From contig NZ_KI911563.1 in the NCBI RefSeq assembly GCF_000515335.1, positions 4,166,735-4,230,734 on the forward strand: a stretch of DNA of 64,000 nucleotides. Reading direction: 5' to 3'. The notes under the pieces are model-generated. The model saw nothing but the letters and a program-made list of their open reading frames with translations, was not told the DNA's origin and made no database searches. The DNA comes from Cohnella panacarvi Gsoil 349. GTDB lineage: Bacteria; Bacillota; Bacilli; Paenibacillales; Paenibacillaceae. Below are positions 34,507 through 42,970 of the stretch, piece after piece. Positions within the stretch are counted from its first letter, which is position 1. Every line of letters starts with the position of its first letter. The position numbers and the translations under genes are program-made.

Positions 34507-37176
34507 ATGGGTAACCCGAAGGACAAGCTATTATTGATCGACGGCAACAGTATCGTATTCCGCGCTTTCTTCGCGCTTCCGCCGCTGACGAACAGCAGCG
34601 GTTTGCAGACGAACGCGATTTTCGGATTCACGACGATGCTGCTCAAGGTGCTGGAGGAAGAGAAACCGACGCACGTGCTCGTCGCGTTCGACGCGGGCAA
34701 GGTAACGTTCCGGCACGAGGGTTATGCCGACTACAAAGGCGGACGCGAGAAGACGCCGCCGGAGCTCAAGGAGCAGTTCCCGGTACTGAAAGAGCTGCTG
34801 AAGGCGTTCTCGATCTCGCAGTTCGAGCTGCCGGGGTACGAGGCGGACGACATCATCGGCACGCTGTCGAAGCAGGCGGAAGCGGATGGACGCGACGTCG
34901 TCGTCGTATCGGGCGATAAAGATTTGCTGCAGCTGGCCAGCGATCGCGTCACCGTGCTGCTGACCCGCAAAGGCGTCAGCGAAGTGGAACGGTACGACCC
35001 TGCGCAGATCGGGGAGCGATACGGACTTACGCCTGCGCAGATTATCGATCTGAAGGGGCTTATGGGCGATACGAGCGACAACATTCCCGGCATTCCCGGC
35101 GTCGGCGAGAAGACGGCGCTTAAGCTGCTGCACGAGTACGGCTCGGTCGAGAACGTACTCGTGCACGCGGGCGAGATCAAAGGCAAGCTGGGCGAGAAAG
35201 TCGTGGAGCACAGCGATAGCGCGCGGATGAGCAAGCAACTGGCGACGATCTTCCGCGAGGTGCCGCTAACCCATACCGTAGACGACGTTACCTATGCCGG
35301 TTATGACGCGGCAACGCTCGGAACGGCGCTGCGCAAGCTGGAGTTCAAATCGCTCGTCGAGCGGCTCGATCTCGGCGGCGCGGAGGTTCAAGACGCGGAA
35401 GGCGTGGAACAGGCCGACGCGTTCGATGTCGTTCGCGTGGAAGAAGTGGGCTGGAGCGGATTGAACGATGCGCTCCCGCAGGCCGAGTCTTTCTACGTGG
35501 AAGCGATCGGAGACAACCCTCACCAGAGCGAAGGGATCGGTATCGCGATCGCAGCCGGGACTCAGGTGTTCACGATTCCGTACTCGCTGTTGAAGACGAG
35601 CGATGCGGGACCGTTGATCTCATGGTTCGGCAACGCCGACGCGCCGAAGACGGGCTACGACTTCCATCGGACGCAGCTCGTGCTTGCTTGGTCCGGTATC
35701 GAATTGAAAGGACAGTCGTTCGACGTCCAGATGGCCGCGTACGTACTCGATCCGACCGACACCGATCTGTCGCTGAACGGACTGCTCGTAAAGCATGGCT
35801 TGTCGTCGATTCCATCGGACGAATCGGTGTACGGCAAAGGCGCGAAGTTCCATGTGCCTGACGCCGACATATTGTCCGGTCACTTGGCTGCGAAGGCGGA
35901 TGCGGTTCGCCGCTTGAAGCCTTCGCAGTCCGCGAAGCTTGAGGAGCTCGGCATGCACGAGTTGTTCTACGAGCTCGAGCAGCCGCTTTCCATCGTGCTC
36001 GCGGGCATGGAGAAGCAAGGGGTGTCCGTCCAGGCTTCCGCGCTGCAGGACCTGGGCTCGCAGTTCGAACGCCGCATCGAAGAGATGATGACGACGATTC
36101 ATCGACTGGCGGGCTTCGAATTCAATATCGGCTCTCCGAAACAGTTGGGCGAAGTACTCTTCGAGAAGCTGGGCTTGCCGGTCATCAAGAAGACGAAAAC
36201 CGGCTATTCGACGGACGCCGAGGTGCTGGAGAAGCTGGAGCCGTACCACGAGATCGTTCGCCAAATCCTGCAATACCGTCAGTTGACGAAGCTGCAATCG
36301 ACGTACATCGAGGGCTTGCTGAAAGAAATTCGTCCCGAATCGGGCAAAATCCATACGTACTACCGGCAGACGATCGCGGCGACCGGACGGCTGTCCAGCC
36401 AATATCCGAACTTGCAGAACATTCCGATCCGGATGGAGGAAGGGCGGCAAATTCGCAAGGCTTTCGTGCCGGCCGAGCCGGGCTGGCGCATTCTGGCCGC
36501 CGACTACTCGCAGATCGAGCTGCGCGTGCTTGCGCACATCTCCGGCGACGAAGGGCTGAAGGAAGCGTTCGTCAAGGAGCTGGACGTACACACGAAGACG
36601 GCGATGGACGTATTCGGCGTCTCCGCCGACCAGGTCGACGCGAATATGCGCCGCCAAGCGAAGGCGGTCAACTTCGGCATCGTGTACGGAATCAGCGATT
36701 ACGGCTTATCGCAGAACTTGAACATTACGCGGCGCGAGGCGGCCGAGTTTATCGAGCAATATTTTCAGGCGTTCCCCGGCGTGCGGCGTTATATGGACAC
36801 GGTCGTCGAGCAAGCGAGACAAGACGGCTACGTGACGACGTTGCAAGGACGCCGTAGATACCTGGCGGATATTAAAGCGTCCAATTTCAACCTGCGGTCG
36901 TTCGCGGAACGGACGGCGATGAATACGCCGATTCAAGGGACGGCGGCGGATATCATCAAGCTGGCCATGCTTCGGATGAACGACGCGATCGGGCAGCGCG
37001 GACTGAAGAGCCGCATGCTGCTGCAGGTGCATGACGAACTCGTATTCGAGGTGCCGGAAGAGGAGCTCGCCGTTATGGAGAAGCTCGTGCCGGAGACGAT
37101 GGCGTCCGCGATGAAGCTGGACGTGCCGCTCGTCGCCGACGTCAGCGTCGGCATGAACTGGTACGAAGCGAAATAA
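34507..37176 (+). CDS. polA: DNA polymerase I
   Basis: 889-residue repair and Okazaki-fragment polymerase. Domains: 5'-3' nuclease (1 to about 290, LLIDGNSIVFRAFFALPP at the start, LMGDTSDNIPGIPGVGEKTA for the helix-hairpin-helix), a 3'-5' exonuclease-like domain (about 300-470), and the polymerase (about 480-889) with motif A DYSQIELRVLAHIS, motif B RRQAKAVNFGIVYG and motif C LLQVHDELVFE. The exonuclease metal-site acidic residues are not visible (YVEAIGDN where DTET is expected), as in other Bacilli Pol I, so proofreading is probably absent. ATG at 34507; upstream site GGCGGGGTGGG is weak. Confidence 0.96.
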   Translation: MGNPKDKLLLIDGNSIVFRAFFALPPLTNSSGLQTNAIFGFTTMLLKVLEEEKPTHVLVAFDAGKVTFRHEGYADYKGGREKTPPELKEQFPVLKELLKAFSISQFELPGYEADDIIGTLSKQAEADGRDVVVVSGDKDLLQLASDRVTVLLTRKGVSEVERYDPAQIGERYGLTPAQIIDLKGLMGDTSDNIPGIPGVGEKTALKLLHEYGSVENVLVHAGEIKGKLGEKVVEHSDSARMSKQLATIFREVPLTHTVDDVTYAGYDAATLGTALRKLEFKSLVERLDLGGAEVQDAEGVEQADAFDVVRVEEVGWSGLNDALPQAESFYVEAIGDNPHQSEGIGIAIAAGTQVFTIPYSLLKTSDAGPLISWFGNADAPKTGYDFHRTQLVLAWSGIELKGQSFDVQMAAYVLDPTDTDLSLNGLLVKHGLSSIPSDESVYGKGAKFHVPDADILSGHLAAKADAVRRLKPSQSAKLEELGMHELFYELEQPLSIVLAGMEKQGVSVQASALQDLGSQFERRIEEMMTTIHRLAGFEFNIGSPKQLGEVLFEKLGLPVIKKTKTGYSTDAEVLEKLEPYHEIVRQILQYRQLTKLQSTYIEGLLKEIRPESGKIHTYYRQTIAATGRLSSQYPNLQNIPIRMEEGRQIRKAFVPAEPGWRILAADYSQIELRVLAHISGDEGLKEAFVKELDVHTKTAMDVFGVSADQVDANMRRQAKAVNFGIVYGISDYGLSQNLNITRREAAEFIEQYFQAFPGVRRYMDTVVEQARQDGYVTTLQGRRRYLADIKASNFNLRSFAERTAMNTPIQGTAADIIKLAMLRMNDAIGQRGLKSRMLLQVHDELVFEVPEEELAVMEKLVPETMASAMKLDVPLVADVSVGMNWYEAK

Positions 37177-37221
37177 AGCCGCGGCGCGGCGTTAGCAACA
37201 CGAGAAAGGTGGATTAGAGCG

Positions 37222-38133
37222 ATGCCGGAATTGCCGGAGGTCGAGACCGTCTGTCGTACGTTAAACGAATTGATCGCAGGCAAGCGGATCGACCGCGTCA
37301 GCGTGAAGCTGCCCCGGATCATCCAGCGGCCGGCCGATCCGGACCTGTTCGAAGTCCGGCTTGCGGGAAGAACGTTCCAATCGGTCGAGCGGCGGGGGAA
37401 GTTCATCCGGCTGCTCCTCGACGGACTCGTCCTCGTCTCTCATCTGAGGATGGAGGGACGGTACGGGCTGTATAAGCAGGAAGAACCGATGGAGCCGCAT
37501 ACGCACGTTATTTTTCATTTTACCGACGGGACGGAATTGCGATATAAAGACGTGCGCCAGTTCGGTACGATGCATCTATTCTCGCCCGGGGAAGAATTAG
37601 CGTCCGCGCCGCTGAATAAGCTTGGAATAGAGCCGCTCGACGAGTCGTTCACGTTCGAGGCGTTCCGCCAAGCGATCGGCAAGAGGTCGACGAAGATTAA
37701 GCCGCTGTTGCTGAACCAGGAAGTGATCGTCGGACTCGGCAACATTTACGTGGACGAGGCGCTGCACGAAGCGGGAATTCACCCGGAGACGGAAGCGGAT
37801 CTGCTGAAGACGCAAGAACTGGAGCGGCTGCACGCGGCGATCGTACGGACGCTGTCCGCCGCCGTCGAAGCGGGAGGCTCGTCGATCAAGTCCTACGTAA
37901 ACGGGCAAGGCGAGATGGGGATGTTCCAGCATCGCCTTCGCGCTTACGGCAGAACCGGCGAACCTTGCGACCGGTGCGGAACGTTGATCGAGAAATCCGT
38001 CGTCGGGGGCAGGGGGACGCATGTGTGTCCGGTCTGCCAGAAGCGCCGCGGGAAGACCGGAGCGGCGGTTCGCAGCCGCGCTGCGGGAACGAACGCGGTG
38101 AAGCAACGGTTGGACGGAAAGCGGAAGAAGTAG
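37222..38133 (+). CDS. mutM: Formamidopyrimidine-DNA glycosylase
   Basis: Removes 8-oxoguanine and nicks the abasic site. 303 residues; the family norm is about 275, so there is a basic C-terminal extension after the zinc finger. Seen: N-terminal MPELPEVETV with catalytic P2 and E3, RRGKFIRL with the conserved lysine near residue 58, ALHEAGIHP H2TH region, and the zinc finger with CDRCG and CPVCQ pairs (about 252-275). ATG follows GAAAGGTGG. Directly behind polA as in Bacillus. Confidence 0.95.
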   Translation: MPELPEVETVCRTLNELIAGKRIDRVSVKLPRIIQRPADPDLFEVRLAGRTFQSVERRGKFIRLLLDGLVLVSHLRMEGRYGLYKQEEPMEPHTHVIFHFTDGTELRYKDVRQFGTMHLFSPGEELASAPLNKLGIEPLDESFTFEAFRQAIGKRSTKIKPLLLNQEVIVGLGNIYVDEALHEAGIHPETEADLLKTQELERLHAAIVRTLSAAVEAGGSSIKSYVNGQGEMGMFQHRLRAYGRTGEPCDRCGTLIEKSVVGGRGTHVCPVCQKRRGKTGAAVRSRAAGTNAVKQRLDGKRKK

Positions 38134-38248
38134 GCATTCGCCTGCAATCGAGCAAACACGCGGGGCATTCCTCCGAAAGCGTGCATAGGATGAACGTAGA
38201 CCGCCCGGCAGACGGGCGGGAACGCATCCGCGCAGGAGGAACGCAGTC

Positions 38249-38932
38249 ATGCTTGCACATCTTGCTTCGATCTTATTGCTGGCGTTCGCCGTAAGTTTGG
38301 ACGGTTTCGGAGTCGGCATAACGTACGGCATACGTAAAATCAAAATACCGGTGCTATCGATCTTCATCATCGCCTTATGTTCGGGACTCATCATTCTGCT
38401 GTCGATGATGGTCGGCGTAGCGATGAGCGGTTGGTTGTCTCCGCACGGCGCTTCGATGATCGGCGCCGGCATCTTGATCGCGATCGGGTCATGGGCCTTG
38501 TATCGGTTCCTGACGAATGGGGATAACGAGAAGGAAGGGCCTGCGAAGCCGGCGGTTGTCGATTCGGCAGCCGGAGATCCGCCCGATCGGGTTGCCGTTC
38601 TGACGCTCGAGCTTCGGCTCTTCGGCATTATGATTCAGATCTTGCGCACGCCGTCGGTCGCCGACGTGGATCGTTCGGGCACGATCAGCGCGGGCGAAGC
38701 TTTCCTGCTCGGCGCGGCGCTGTCGCTCGATGCGTTCGGTGCCGGTATCGGCGCGGCTTTGGTCGGTTTTCAGCCTGGGATCACGGCTTTGCTGATCGCT
38801 GCCTCCAGCGGGCTTTTCCTCTGGATGGGAACGAGGGTCGGCTTCTGGGCGTCGGGCATCCGGTGGGTACGGCAGCTCTCGATGCTGCCGGGTATTATTC
38901 TCATCGCGATGGGGATATTCAAAATGTTCTAG
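38249..38932 (+). CDS. ytaF: Sporulation membrane protein YtaF (MntP-like)
   Basis: 227-residue membrane protein with about six helices in two related halves: LLLAFAVSLDGFGVGITYGIRKIKI at the start and LLGAALSLDAFGAGIGAALVGF in the second half. The repeated SLDxFGxGI motif is typical of MntP/YtaF. A cytoplasmic linker lies at about 92-120. Its function is unproven; MntP relatives export manganese. ATG follows GCAGGAGGAA. It lies between mutM and coaE as in Bacillus. Confidence 0.88.
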   Translation: MLAHLASILLLAFAVSLDGFGVGITYGIRKIKIPVLSIFIIALCSGLIILLSMMVGVAMSGWLSPHGASMIGAGILIAIGSWALYRFLTNGDNEKEGPAKPAVVDSAAGDPPDRVAVLTLELRLFGIMIQILRTPSVADVDRSGTISAGEAFLLGAALSLDAFGAGIGAALVGFQPGITALLIAASSGLFLWMGTRVGFWASGIRWVRQLSMLPGIILIAMGIFKMF

Positions 38933-38946
38933 AAGGAAGAGATACG

Positions 38947-39540
38947 ATGAACATCGGATTGACGGGAGGCATCGCCACGGGGAAAAGCACGGTGGCGAAC
39001 CTTCTGGCGGAGCGCGGAGCTTATGTGATCGATCTAGACTTAATTGCCCGGGAAGTCGTCGAGCCCGGGCAGCCTGCATTGGCGCGCGTCGCGGAGCGGT
39101 TCGGACAAGCCGTTCTGCGGGAAGACGGGACGCTGGATCGCAAGAAGCTCGGCTCCATCGTGTTCGCCGACGAGGCGCAGCGCAGAGCGTTGGAAGAGAT
39201 TCTGCATCCGGCCATACGCGCGGTCATGAAGGAGCGGATGGACATGCGCGAACGCAGCCATCCGGATCAACTCGTCGTCGTGGACGTACCGCTGTTGTTC
39301 GAATCGAAGCTGGAATCTTATTTTGAACAAATTATGCTCGTGTACGTGCCGAGAGAGGAGCAACTGAAACGGCTGATGAACCGGGACGGACTGTCCGAAG
39401 AGGATGCGGAGCGCCGGCTCGCGGCACAGATGAGCATTGAAGATAAGAAAGCGCTCGCGGATATCGTGATCGACAATAGCTCGGACTTGGCGCACACCGA
39501 AGCGCAAATCGATCGATGGCGGCGAGAACGGGGGGTCTGA
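38947..39540 (+). CDS. coaE: Dephospho-CoA kinase
   Basis: Last step of coenzyme A synthesis. 197 residues. P-loop GLTGGIATGKSTV at residues 4-16, the DLDLIAREVVEPG substrate loop at about 31-43, VVVDVPLLFES at about 108-118. ATG at 38947 follows AAGGAAGAG; a longer frame overlapping ytaF is rejected. Its stop overlaps the next start by one base. Confidence 0.94.
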   Translation: MNIGLTGGIATGKSTVANLLAERGAYVIDLDLIAREVVEPGQPALARVAERFGQAVLREDGTLDRKKLGSIVFADEAQRRALEEILHPAIRAVMKERMDMRERSHPDQLVVVDVPLLFESKLESYFEQIMLVYVPREEQLKRLMNRDGLSEEDAERRLAAQMSIEDKKALADIVIDNSSDLAHTEAQIDRWRRERGV

Positions 39541-40112
39541 TGAGTAAAAAGGATAAAAGGCGAAGACGCATCGTGCTGCCGTTGTTGTTGATCGTGCTTG
39601 GCCTTCTGTTCGTGCAGTCGGACTGGCTCGGACGGTTGATCTATCCGATCTCGTACAAAGAGGAGATTAAGGCGGGCGCTGCGAAGTACAATCTCGATCC
39701 GATGCTGCTCGCGGCCATTATACGCGTCGAATCGAATTACAAGCATTCCGCGGTTTCGCCTAAAGGCGCGGTCGGGATTATGCAGGTGATGCCTAAGACG
39801 GCGCAAGAAATATTGTCGCAGGGCGATTTCAAGAACGTCACGGCCGAACAAGCCGCGCAGGAAGCCCGAATCGGAATTCTAATGGGGGCCTATTACGTAA
39901 AATACTTGAGCAGAGAGTTCGATGGCAGTCTTCCGCTCACCTTGGCGGCTTACAACGCGGGATTGGGCAAAGTTCAAGGCTGGCTGGGCGACGGGAGCTG
40001 GGACGGCACGGAGTCGCGTCTAAGCGATATACCGTACGGAGAGACCAGACATTACGTGCAGCGCGTCCTGTATTACTATAAGAAATATCGGGATTTGTAC
40101 GAGACGCTGTAA
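39540..40112 (+). CDS. Membrane-anchored lytic transglycosylase (SLT family)
   Basis: 190 residues. One N-terminal membrane anchor (RIVLPLLLIVLGLLFVQ, about 10-26), then the SLT lysozyme-like domain with the catalytic glutamate in AAIIRVESNYKHSAVSP (about 56-72), GAVGIMQVMPKTA (about 74-86) and LAAYNAGLGKVQGW (about 137-150). Cleaves peptidoglycan glycan strands. TGATGA couples it to coaE. Single-domain enzymes like this are often exported to the cell wall or cortex. Confidence 0.9.
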   Translation: MSKKDKRRRRIVLPLLLIVLGLLFVQSDWLGRLIYPISYKEEIKAGAAKYNLDPMLLAAIIRVESNYKHSAVSPKGAVGIMQVMPKTAQEILSQGDFKNVTAEQAAQEARIGILMGAYYVKYLSREFDGSLPLTLAAYNAGLGKVQGWLGDGSWDGTESRLSDIPYGETRHYVQRVLYYYKKYRDLYETL

Positions 40113-40140
40113 TCTGTAGAAATACGTGGTAAAATAGGAA

Positions 40141-40179
40141 AAGGAAGTCCTGAAGCGAAATTCGCTTCAAGACCTCCTT
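40141..40179. terminator. Bidirectional terminator between two convergent genes
   Basis: A 19-bp stem, AAGGAAGTCCTGAAGCGAA against TTCGCTTCAAGACCTCCTT, with two mismatches. On the reverse strand it is followed by a T-rich TTTTCCTATTTT tail and so ends the SASP gene. Confidence 0.85.
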
Positions 40180-40212
40180 GATATTAAGTGCTTCCTCATC
40201 CATCCGAATGGA

Positions 40213-40437
40213 TTAACGTACGCCGCCTGCAAGTTGCTGCTCGGCGATACGAACCAGGTTGCGCGTGATATGGCCCCCGATCGATCCGTTATCCTTCGTG
40301 GTCATATTGCCTTGGTATCCGTCCTGTGGAATCGCGATACCTAGCTCTTGCGCAGCTTCGAATTTCAGTTGGTTCAATGCGCCTGTCGCTTGAGGGACGA
40401 GCAATTGGTTGCTGTTACCGTTGTTGTTGCTAGCCAT
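40213..40437 (-). CDS. Small acid-soluble spore protein, alpha/beta type
   Basis: 74-residue DNA-binding spore protein that protects DNA from UV and heat. Seen: the conserved block LNQLKFEAAQELGIAI with the germination-protease site within it, DGYQGNMTTKDNGSIGG and the C-terminal RNLVRIAEQQLAGG. AAGGAGGTG precedes the ATG. Presumably expressed in the forespore from a sigma-G promoter; I did not identify one with confidence. It marks the organism as a spore former. Confidence 0.95.
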   Translation of the reverse strand: MASNNNGNSNQLLVPQATGALNQLKFEAAQELGIAIPQDGYQGNMTTKDNGSIGGHITRNLVRIAEQQLAGGVR

Positions 40438-40554
40438 TGTTGTTCACCTCCTTGCGGTTGGTAAAGGTATTATGTGCGTATTGCGTTCGAACATGTAAGG
40501 TAAGGGTTGGGAATCGCGATTTTTTTATTATGTCGAAGGAGTCTGTCGGAGCAT

Positions 40555-41016
40555 ATGAAATGTCCTTATTGCGATTATAGCGGTACGAAAGTTCTGGATT
40601 CGCGGCCGGCCAACGAGAACAAGTCGATCCGCCGCCGCAGGGAATGCGAGAAGTGCAGCCGCCGGTTTACGACGTTCGAGACGATCGAGGAGACGCCTCT
40701 GATGGTCATCAAGAAGGACGGCAGCCGCGAAGAATTCAGCCGGGACAAGCTGCTGCGCGGATTGCTGCGGGCTTGCGAGAAGCGTCCGGTATCCGTGGGC
40801 CAGCTTGAAGTGATCGTCTCCGACGTCGAGCGCGAAGTCCGCAATACGGCGCAACCGGAAGTCGAGAGCCAGATCATCGGCGAGCTGTTGATGGAGCGGT
40901 TGTATAGTTTGGACGAGGTCGCGTACGTGCGGTTCGCTTCGGTATACCGTCAGTTCAAAGACATCAACATGTTCCTGAAAGAGCTGAACGGTTTAATGAA
41001 TAAACACGGCATTTAA
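40555..41016 (+). CDS. nrdR: Transcriptional repressor NrdR
   Basis: Represses ribonucleotide reductase genes in response to ATP/dATP. 153 residues. N-terminal zinc ribbon with CPYC (residues 3-6) and [12 protein letters not shown] (about 31-42), then the ATP-cone [26 protein letters not shown] (about 54-79). ATG at 40555; GTCGGAG precedes it closely. Last core gene before the tRNA and island. Confidence 0.95.
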   Translation: MKCPYCDYSGTKVLDSRPANENKSIRRRRECEKCSRRFTTFETIEETPLMVIKKDGSREEFSRDKLLRGLLRACEKRPVSVGQLEVIVSDVEREVRNTAQPEVESQIIGELLMERLYSLDEVAYVRFASVYRQFKDINMFLKELNGLMNKHGI

Positions 41017-41044
41017 GGGGTTGCGATTTTCATGCGATTCGCGA

Positions 41045-41073
41045 TTGACAGTCCCGGCAGCCTTGTGATAAAC
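41045..41073 (+). promoter_or_regulatory. Promoter of the tRNA-Ala gene
   Basis: TTGACA (41045-41050), a 16-17-bp spacer, then GATAAAC (about 41067-41073). The tRNA begins about 20 bases later. Confidence 0.7.
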
Positions 41074-41093
41074 TCATTTTTGTCGCTAGTTTC

Positions 41094-41169
41094 GGGCCTT
41101 TAGCTCAGCTGGGAGAGCGCTTCGCTGGCAGCGAAGAGGTCAGCGGTTCGATCCCGCTAAGGTCCACCA
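41094..41169 (+). tRNA. tRNA-Ala (GGC)
   Basis: 76 bases. Acceptor GGGCCTT pairs with AAGGTCC (one G-T), then discriminator A and encoded CCA. D-arm TAGCTCAGCTGGGAGAGC, anticodon stem CTTCG/CGAAG with loop CTGGCAG giving anticodon GGC, T-loop GGTTCGATCCC. An integrase gene follows, so the 3' half is probably an attachment site. Confidence 0.96.
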
Positions 41170-41182
41170 AATTAAAATGCCG

Positions 41183-41210
41183 AAACCCTTACAGTCGTAA
41201 GGGTTTTTTT
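41183..41210 (+). terminator. Terminator after tRNA-Ala
   Basis: AAACCCTTAC pairs with GTAAGGGTTT around AGTC, followed by TTTT. Confidence 0.9.
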
Positions 41211-41358
41211 GTTGTTTCTTTTTCTTTGAATGCATTTTTTCGTCGCGTTTTCATGATTTGGGGACGGATTGGGGACGAAAAGAAAAATCTGCCCGTTTAT
41301 TGGCCCCTGAACTGGAGAGGATGAATAATACATTTTCTCAATTTGGGAGTTGAGTGCC

Positions 41359-42525
41359 GTGGCAAGTATCGAAAAGCGGGGAAAAGATTCATATCGGCTG
41401 ATCGTCGAAGTTGGGTATGATGCAAAGGGGAAGCGAGTTAAACGTACTAAAACAGTAAAGGCAAAGGGCATTAGAGAAGCTGAGAAGGAGTTAGTTAAGT
41501 TTCAAACCGAAGTAGAAGTTGGGGAATATATTGCTCCTGAAAAAATGTCTTTCGATACCTTCCTTGCAGTATGGAGAGAAAAATACGGACAGAAACATCT
41601 TGAAGTTAAAACGTTAGAGACCTATGACATCATGCTGAAGAATCATATCCTTCCAAGTTTTGGTACATGCCGGATTTCAGATTTGAAACCAATACACATT
41701 ATGGTTTTATTGGACGAGCTATCTCGAGAAGGATCACGCAAAGATGGTAAATCCGGAGGGCTTGCATCAAGTTCGATTCGATTTGTACATAGGATTCTTA
41801 AAGATATTTTTGAAAGAGCGGTGGAGTGGCGAATCATAAAGTTAAATCCTGTTTCCGCCGTTAAACGGCCTAAAATTCAAGACCACGAGGTCGATGTGTA
41901 TGGCGAACAGGAAGTTGAATTACTTTTTCAAGCTCTAGAGAAAGAGCCTATCCATTGGCGTATTATGATCACATTAGCGCTTACTACAGGATTGCGGCGC
42001 GGAGAGCTGTTAGGCTTGGAATGGAAGCACTTAGATCTACAACTAGGTACAATAGAAGTGATTCAATCACTAAGCCACAGCAGGGGAGTAAACATCTTGA
42101 AAGAGCCCAAAACAAAAAACTCGAAGAGAAAAATCGCCATTCCGGACTCTCTTCTTGAAGATCTACGGGCTTATTATGTTCATGCTGTACAATTAAGAAA
42201 AATGCTCGGGGACTGTTGGCAAGGCGGAGTGGAATTTCACGTTTTCTTTTCTGAAACTGGAAAGCCTTTTTATCACACAGCACCAGGAACTTGGTTTAGA
42301 CGCTTCATCCATAGAGTTGGTTTAAAGAGAATAAGATTCCATGATTTACGTCATACGTCTGCAACGTTGCTTATCAACCAAGGTGTACATGCGAAGATTA
42401 TATCAAGTCGCCTTGGACACGCTGACATTAGAACGACTATGAATATTTATGGTCATGCATTACGAACAGCAGACCATGCGGCAGCAAACACGTTTAATCG
42501 ATTACTTGACGTTCGGGAAATTTGA
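41359..42525 (+). CDS. int: Phage/ICE-type tyrosine integrase
   Basis: 388 residues. N-terminal arm-type-binding region (KRGKDSYRLIVEVGYDAKGKR), core-binding SAM-like domain (about 60-165), and a catalytic domain with the R of LTTGLRRGELLGLEW (about 203-217), the RFHDLRHTSATLL box and LGHADIRTTMNIYGHA ending in the nucleophilic tyrosine. GTG start at 41359 has GGGAG nine bases upstream; a TTG three codons earlier would have no spacing. It points away from the tRNA-Ala gene, the standard arrangement for integration into a tRNA 3' end. AT-rich codon use marks the start of the island. Confidence 0.92.
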   Translation: MASIEKRGKDSYRLIVEVGYDAKGKRVKRTKTVKAKGIREAEKELVKFQTEVEVGEYIAPEKMSFDTFLAVWREKYGQKHLEVKTLETYDIMLKNHILPSFGTCRISDLKPIHIMVLLDELSREGSRKDGKSGGLASSSIRFVHRILKDIFERAVEWRIIKLNPVSAVKRPKIQDHEVDVYGEQEVELLFQALEKEPIHWRIMITLALTTGLRRGELLGLEWKHLDLQLGTIEVIQSLSHSRGVNILKEPKTKNSKRKIAIPDSLLEDLRAYYVHAVQLRKMLGDCWQGGVEFHVFFSETGKPFYHTAPGTWFRRFIHRVGLKRIRFHDLRHTSATLLINQGVHAKIISSRLGHADIRTTMNIYGHALRTADHAAANTFNRLLDVREI

Positions 42526-42970
42526 TTCGAGAAATAGGTTTAGTAAAAATATGCTTAAATTGTAAATATGGATTATTATTTGAATTCAACTGGAGTAGTT
42601 CGAACCTTATAAGCCGGTAGCAGGGCGTGACTGTGGCTTATAAAATCAGGAGTTCGCCCAGAAAGGGGTTCATAAGCCCCTCATCTCCATATGCCAAATC
42701 CACAACGGGACCATAATGGTGACTTCTAGATGCTCGTTGTAGACAATCATTTCTTCCACATAGCTACCGATGAACTTCTTGTTTTAGGAAGATCTCGGTT
42801 TGCAAGTTTGGGTCTTAAACTGAGAAAGTAGTTGTCGCAGAGAAACCTTTGTGATGGCTGCTTTTTTCTTTTTTGTCTAGATAACTATTATCAACTCGAT
42901 ATCGATGCGATGTCTAATTTAAGGGGAATGAGTAATTTTGTGTCAAAATTTAGGGAGGGAATAGAAGGGA
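42526..42970. other. 445-bp intergenic region with recombinase debris and palindromes
   Basis: Contains the pseudogene fragment at 42670-42780, a T-rich stretch at about 42861-42876, and GATAACTATTATC at 42880-42892 (a GATAA/TTATC palindrome), which with the later CGATATCGAT could be operator or promoter sites for the operon at 42971. No intact gene is seen. Confidence 0.5.
42670..42780 (-). pseudogene. C-terminal remnant of a serine recombinase
   Basis: Reverse-strand frame of 36 codons ending in TGA, reading KKFIGSYVEEMIVYNEHLEV onward. The I.S.V.E.I.VY...VEV pattern resembles the coiled-coil C-terminus of large serine recombinases. Upstream the frame is broken by TAA and frame changes, so it is debris of an older element. 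Confidence 0.4.
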
